From contig CP050848.1 in the NCBI GenBank assembly GCA_014873095.1, positions 3,097,850 to 3,161,849 of the forward strand: 64,000 nt of DNA, in the 5' to 3' direction. Source of the stretch: Planctomycetales bacterium ZRK34. GTDB taxonomy: Bacteria > Planctomycetota > Phycisphaerae > Phycisphaerales > Zrk34. Under the pieces are notes generated by a model. That model was not told where the DNA came from. It made no database searches and saw only the letters and a program-made list of their open reading frames with translations. This document shows positions 61,835 through 64,000 of this stretch, piece after piece (within the stretch, counting starts at the first letter, position 1; each line of letters begins with the position of its first letter). The translations under genes were made by a program, and so were the position numbers.

Positions 61835-64000
61835 ATGCGATTGATGCGTTTTTTGTCCGCCGTTGTTTGCACGGCGGTGGTTGTATTGCTGGCCGAGGGC
61901 CAAGCGCGGGCGGCGATGTATGTGACCGAATCGGCGCGCGACCTGCCGGTGGTTTACGACGTGGATGTGGTGGTCGTGGGCGGCTCGACGGGGGCGGTGT
62001 CGGCGGCGTGTGAGGCGGCGGCGCAGGGGGCGTCGGTGTTTCTGGCGGCGCCGCGGCCGTACCTGGGCGAGGATGTGACCGGCACGCTGCAGTTGTGGTT
62101 GAAGCCGGGCGAGGAGCCGACGGGGGCGTTGGAGAAGTCGCTATTTGAGGTGGCCGCCCAGCCGGGTGAGCCGTTTCTCGAAGGCAGCGTTGGGTTTGAG
62201 TACAAAGCCAGCGCCGTGCCGAATCCCGCTCACGCGGAGACGGGCAATCGCAATCGTCTGACCGATGGCAAGTGGCACAACGCGCCGCACGACTCGATTC
62301 AGTTTGACGGGCCGGTGACGGTCGAGGCGGACCTGGGGTCCAGCCGCAAGGTTAAAAGCGTGCACATGCTGGCGTATCAGCGGCTCGACGATTTCGAAGT
62401 CGGGCAGATGACGGTCTGGTCGAGCACCAACGGCAAGTACTGGCGCGAAGTAGGCACGGTGGAAAATCCGTACCTGACCAAGGGCGATCGCGAAGACAAC
62501 TGCTATGCGATCAGCCTGGACGTGAAGCAGAAGGCCCGTTACGTGAAGGTCGAGGTCAAACCGGATGACGGGTCCAAGCGGATGCTGCTGGGCGAGCTGG
62601 TGATTGTGGAAGACGCCCCGGCGGGCGCGGTGAAGGTGGCGAAAGAGGAGAAGACTCCGCCGCCGCCGACGCCGATGCACGTGAAGAAGGGATTGGACAC
62701 GGCGCTGATCTCGGCGGGCGTGAAGTTTCTGTATGGCTGTGCGCCGACGGATGTGTTGGTCGACAGCGAGGGCAATCCGGCGGGCATCGTGATGGTCAAT
62801 CGCTCCGGCCGGCAGGTCGTGCGCGGCAAGGTGATCATTGATGCGACGCCCCACGCGGCGGTGGCCCGCATGGCGGGTGTGAAACTGCGGCCGTTCAGCC
62901 CGGGGCCGATGCAGTTCAAGCGCATCGTGGTTCACCCGGAGGTCAAGGCGGATGAGGCCAGCCTGCCGGCGAACGTGCAACGCGAAGACACCGGGGCCCG
63001 GTACCACTCGAAGTGGGGCCCGCTGCCGCTGTATGAATACACGCTGAAGATCGACATGGCGGCCGACGACGTGGTGTCGTTTCAGAAGGCCGAGCAGACT
63101 GCCCGCGATCTGACATTTCGCGCCGATCAGGTTGACGCCTCGGACACGCTGTTTTTCGTGCCGACCAATCCGCTGATCAGCAAGGCGGCCAAACCCGCAG
63201 CCAGCTTCGATGTTGATTCATTCGATCTGGCGGCGCTTGAGCCGAAGGGGTCGAATCGCTTGTTCGTGCTCAGCGGTTACGCCGACGTGACGCGCGACGC
63301 GGCTGCGCAGTTTGTGCGTCCGCTGTCGATCATCCGACTGGGCAAGCGCGTCGGTCAGACTGCGGCGGCGCTGGCTGCCAAAGCGCCGAAGGCTGACAAG
63401 GTCACGCTCGTGACGGCCGACGCCAAGGGGCGCGACCTCGGCGAAGTACGTGAAGACCTGGGTGGTGTGCGTCCGACGGATCGCGATCGCCCGACGTTGC
63501 ACAGCGAAGCGCGTCCGCTGCCGGTGCTCGGTGAGTATGACGTGGTGGTGGTCGGCGGCGGCACCGGTGGTGCGCCGGCCGGCATCGGCGCGGCCCGACA
63601 GGGCGCCCGCACGCTCGTGGTCGAGTACCAGGATGGACTCGGCGGCGTCGGCACGCTCGGCCTGATCAGCCTGTACTATCACGGGTATCGCCACGGGTTC
63701 ACCGCGGAAGTCGACAAGGGCGTCGAGGAAATGGGCGGCCCGAAATACCGCGGGTGGAACATCGCAGCCAAGGCCGAGTGGTGGCGCAGCGAAATCATCA
63801 AGGCCGGCGGGGATGTGTGGTTTTCGACGCTCGGCTGCGGGGCGCTGGTCGAAGACGGCGCGCTCAAGGGCGTGGTGGTGACGACGCCCTTCGGACGCGG
63901 CGTGGTGCTGGCCCGGTGCGTGGTCGATTCGACCGGCAATGCTGACATCGCCGCAGCCGCCGGGGCGAAAACGATGACGACCGACGCGGATCACGTCGCC
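61835..64000 (+). CDS. Secreted protein with two FAD-dependent oxidoreductase domains and a discoidin-like insert (truncated by window)
   Basis: The frame is open for 722 codons to the end of the window. A signal peptide (LSAVVCTAVVVLLAEGQARA) is followed by a first FAD motif VDVVVVGGSTGAVSAACEAA, then residues about 120-265 resemble an F5/8-type (discoidin) domain (RLTDGKWHNAPHDS, ADLGSSRKVKSVHM, YVKVEVKPD). The first oxidoreductase domain resumes (VRGKVIIDATPHAAVARMAG). A second complete FAD motif, YDVVVVGGGTGGAPAGIGAA, begins near residue 568 with GVGTLGLISLYYHG. FAD_oxidored-type proteins are abundant in planctomycetes. GGAG precedes ATG 61835. Confidence 0.88.
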   Translation, partial: MRLMRFLSAVVCTAVVVLLAEGQARAAMYVTESARDLPVVYDVDVVVVGGSTGAVSAACEAAAQGASVFLAAPRPYLGEDVTGTLQLWLKPGEEPTGALEKSLFEVAAQPGEPFLEGSVGFEYKASAVPNPAHAETGNRNRLTDGKWHNAPHDSIQFDGPVTVEADLGSSRKVKSVHMLAYQRLDDFEVGQMTVWSSTNGKYWREVGTVENPYLTKGDREDNCYAISLDVKQKARYVKVEVKPDDGSKRMLLGELVIVEDAPAGAVKVAKEEKTPPPPTPMHVKKGLDTALISAGVKFLYGCAPTDVLVDSEGNPAGIVMVNRSGRQVVRGKVIIDATPHAAVARMAGVKLRPFSPGPMQFKRIVVHPEVKADEASLPANVQREDTGARYHSKWGPLPLYEYTLKIDMAADDVVSFQKAEQTARDLTFRADQVDASDTLFFVPTNPLISKAAKPAASFDVDSFDLAALEPKGSNRLFVLSGYADVTRDAAAQFVRPLSIIRLGKRVGQTAAALAAKAPKADKVTLVTADAKGRDLGEVREDLGGVRPTDRDRPTLHSEARPLPVLGEYDVVVVGGGTGGAPAGIGAARQGARTLVVEYQDGLGGVGTLGLISLYYHGYRHGFTAEVDKGVEEMGGPKYRGWNIAAKAEWWRSEIIKAGGDVWFSTLGCGALVEDGALKGVVVTTPFGRGVVLARCVVDSTGNADIAAAAGAKTMTTDADHVA

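Overview
The window is about 63-65 percent GC and reads as a Gram-negative planctomycete, most likely class Phycisphaerae. Signs are PEP-CTERM surface proteins (20577-27085 and 56817-57506), an H-x9-DG type prepilin-like protein (57545-58222), an ECF42 sigma factor with DGPF proteins, many UroD-family corrinoid methyltransferases, and an ExbB-ExbD set whose third gene encodes a planctomycete-style coiled-coil protein. No rRNA, tRNA or CRISPR array was seen.

Layout. 1-5.8 kb: end of an RND efflux pump with its outer-membrane channel, two low-information membrane proteins and a cluster of palindromic repeats. 5.8-8.3 kb: a secreted Gfo/Idh/MocA oxidoreductase and a xylose-isomerase-like enzyme. 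8.5-11.5 kb: ECF42 sigma factor, three DGPF/YCII proteins and a VOC protein. 11.5-18 kb: a sugar-acid type operon (lactonase-like, epimerase-like, two dehydrogenases, a 3-keto-gulonate-phosphate-decarboxylase-like enzyme, a WbsX/GH99-like protein) with a divergent GntR regulator. 18-20.5 kb: a decayed Rhs toxin/immunity locus split by an insertion sequence. 20.6-29.3 kb: two large secreted PEP-CTERM repeat proteins and a beta-helix protein. 29.3-38.4 kb: a corrinoid methyl-transfer cluster (reductive activator, DUF1638, three UroD-family methyltransferases, corrinoid protein, homocysteine methyltransferase, AraC regulator). 38.7-42.2 kb: ExbB, ExbD and a TonB-position coiled-coil protein. 42.2-56.7 kb: a complete assimilatory nitrate island (NasS-NasT, porin, NrtABCD-type transporter, nitrate reductase, nitrite reductase, flavoprotein reductase). 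56.8-58.8 kb: PEP-CTERM protein, prepilin-like protein, Cys-rich protein. 59-61.2 kb: a second AT-richer Rhs-associated cassette and an intact copy of the same insertion sequence. 61.8 kb to the end: a secreted protein with two FAD-oxidoreductase domains.

The strongest regulatory logic is in the nitrate island. Three near-consensus sigma-54 (-24/-12) promoters can be read by eye, in front of nasT, the porin and nrtA. The nrtA leader contains two hexaloop hairpins matching the ANTAR-protein target (A at loop position 1, G at position 4), the second overlapping one arm of a strong terminator; NasT is itself an ANTAR protein. The porin leader has a similar hairpin with a competing arm. This suggests nitrogen control at initiation and nitrate control by antitermination acting on both the outer- and inner-membrane uptake steps.

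The most unusual proteins are a nitrate permease with about 200 residues of predicted periplasmic coiled coil, the TonB-position protein with a C-terminal jelly-roll-like domain, and the double FAD oxidoreductase carrying a discoidin-like insert. The two copies of the insertion sequence sit in opposite orientations in the same short target, each beside Rhs-type debris.
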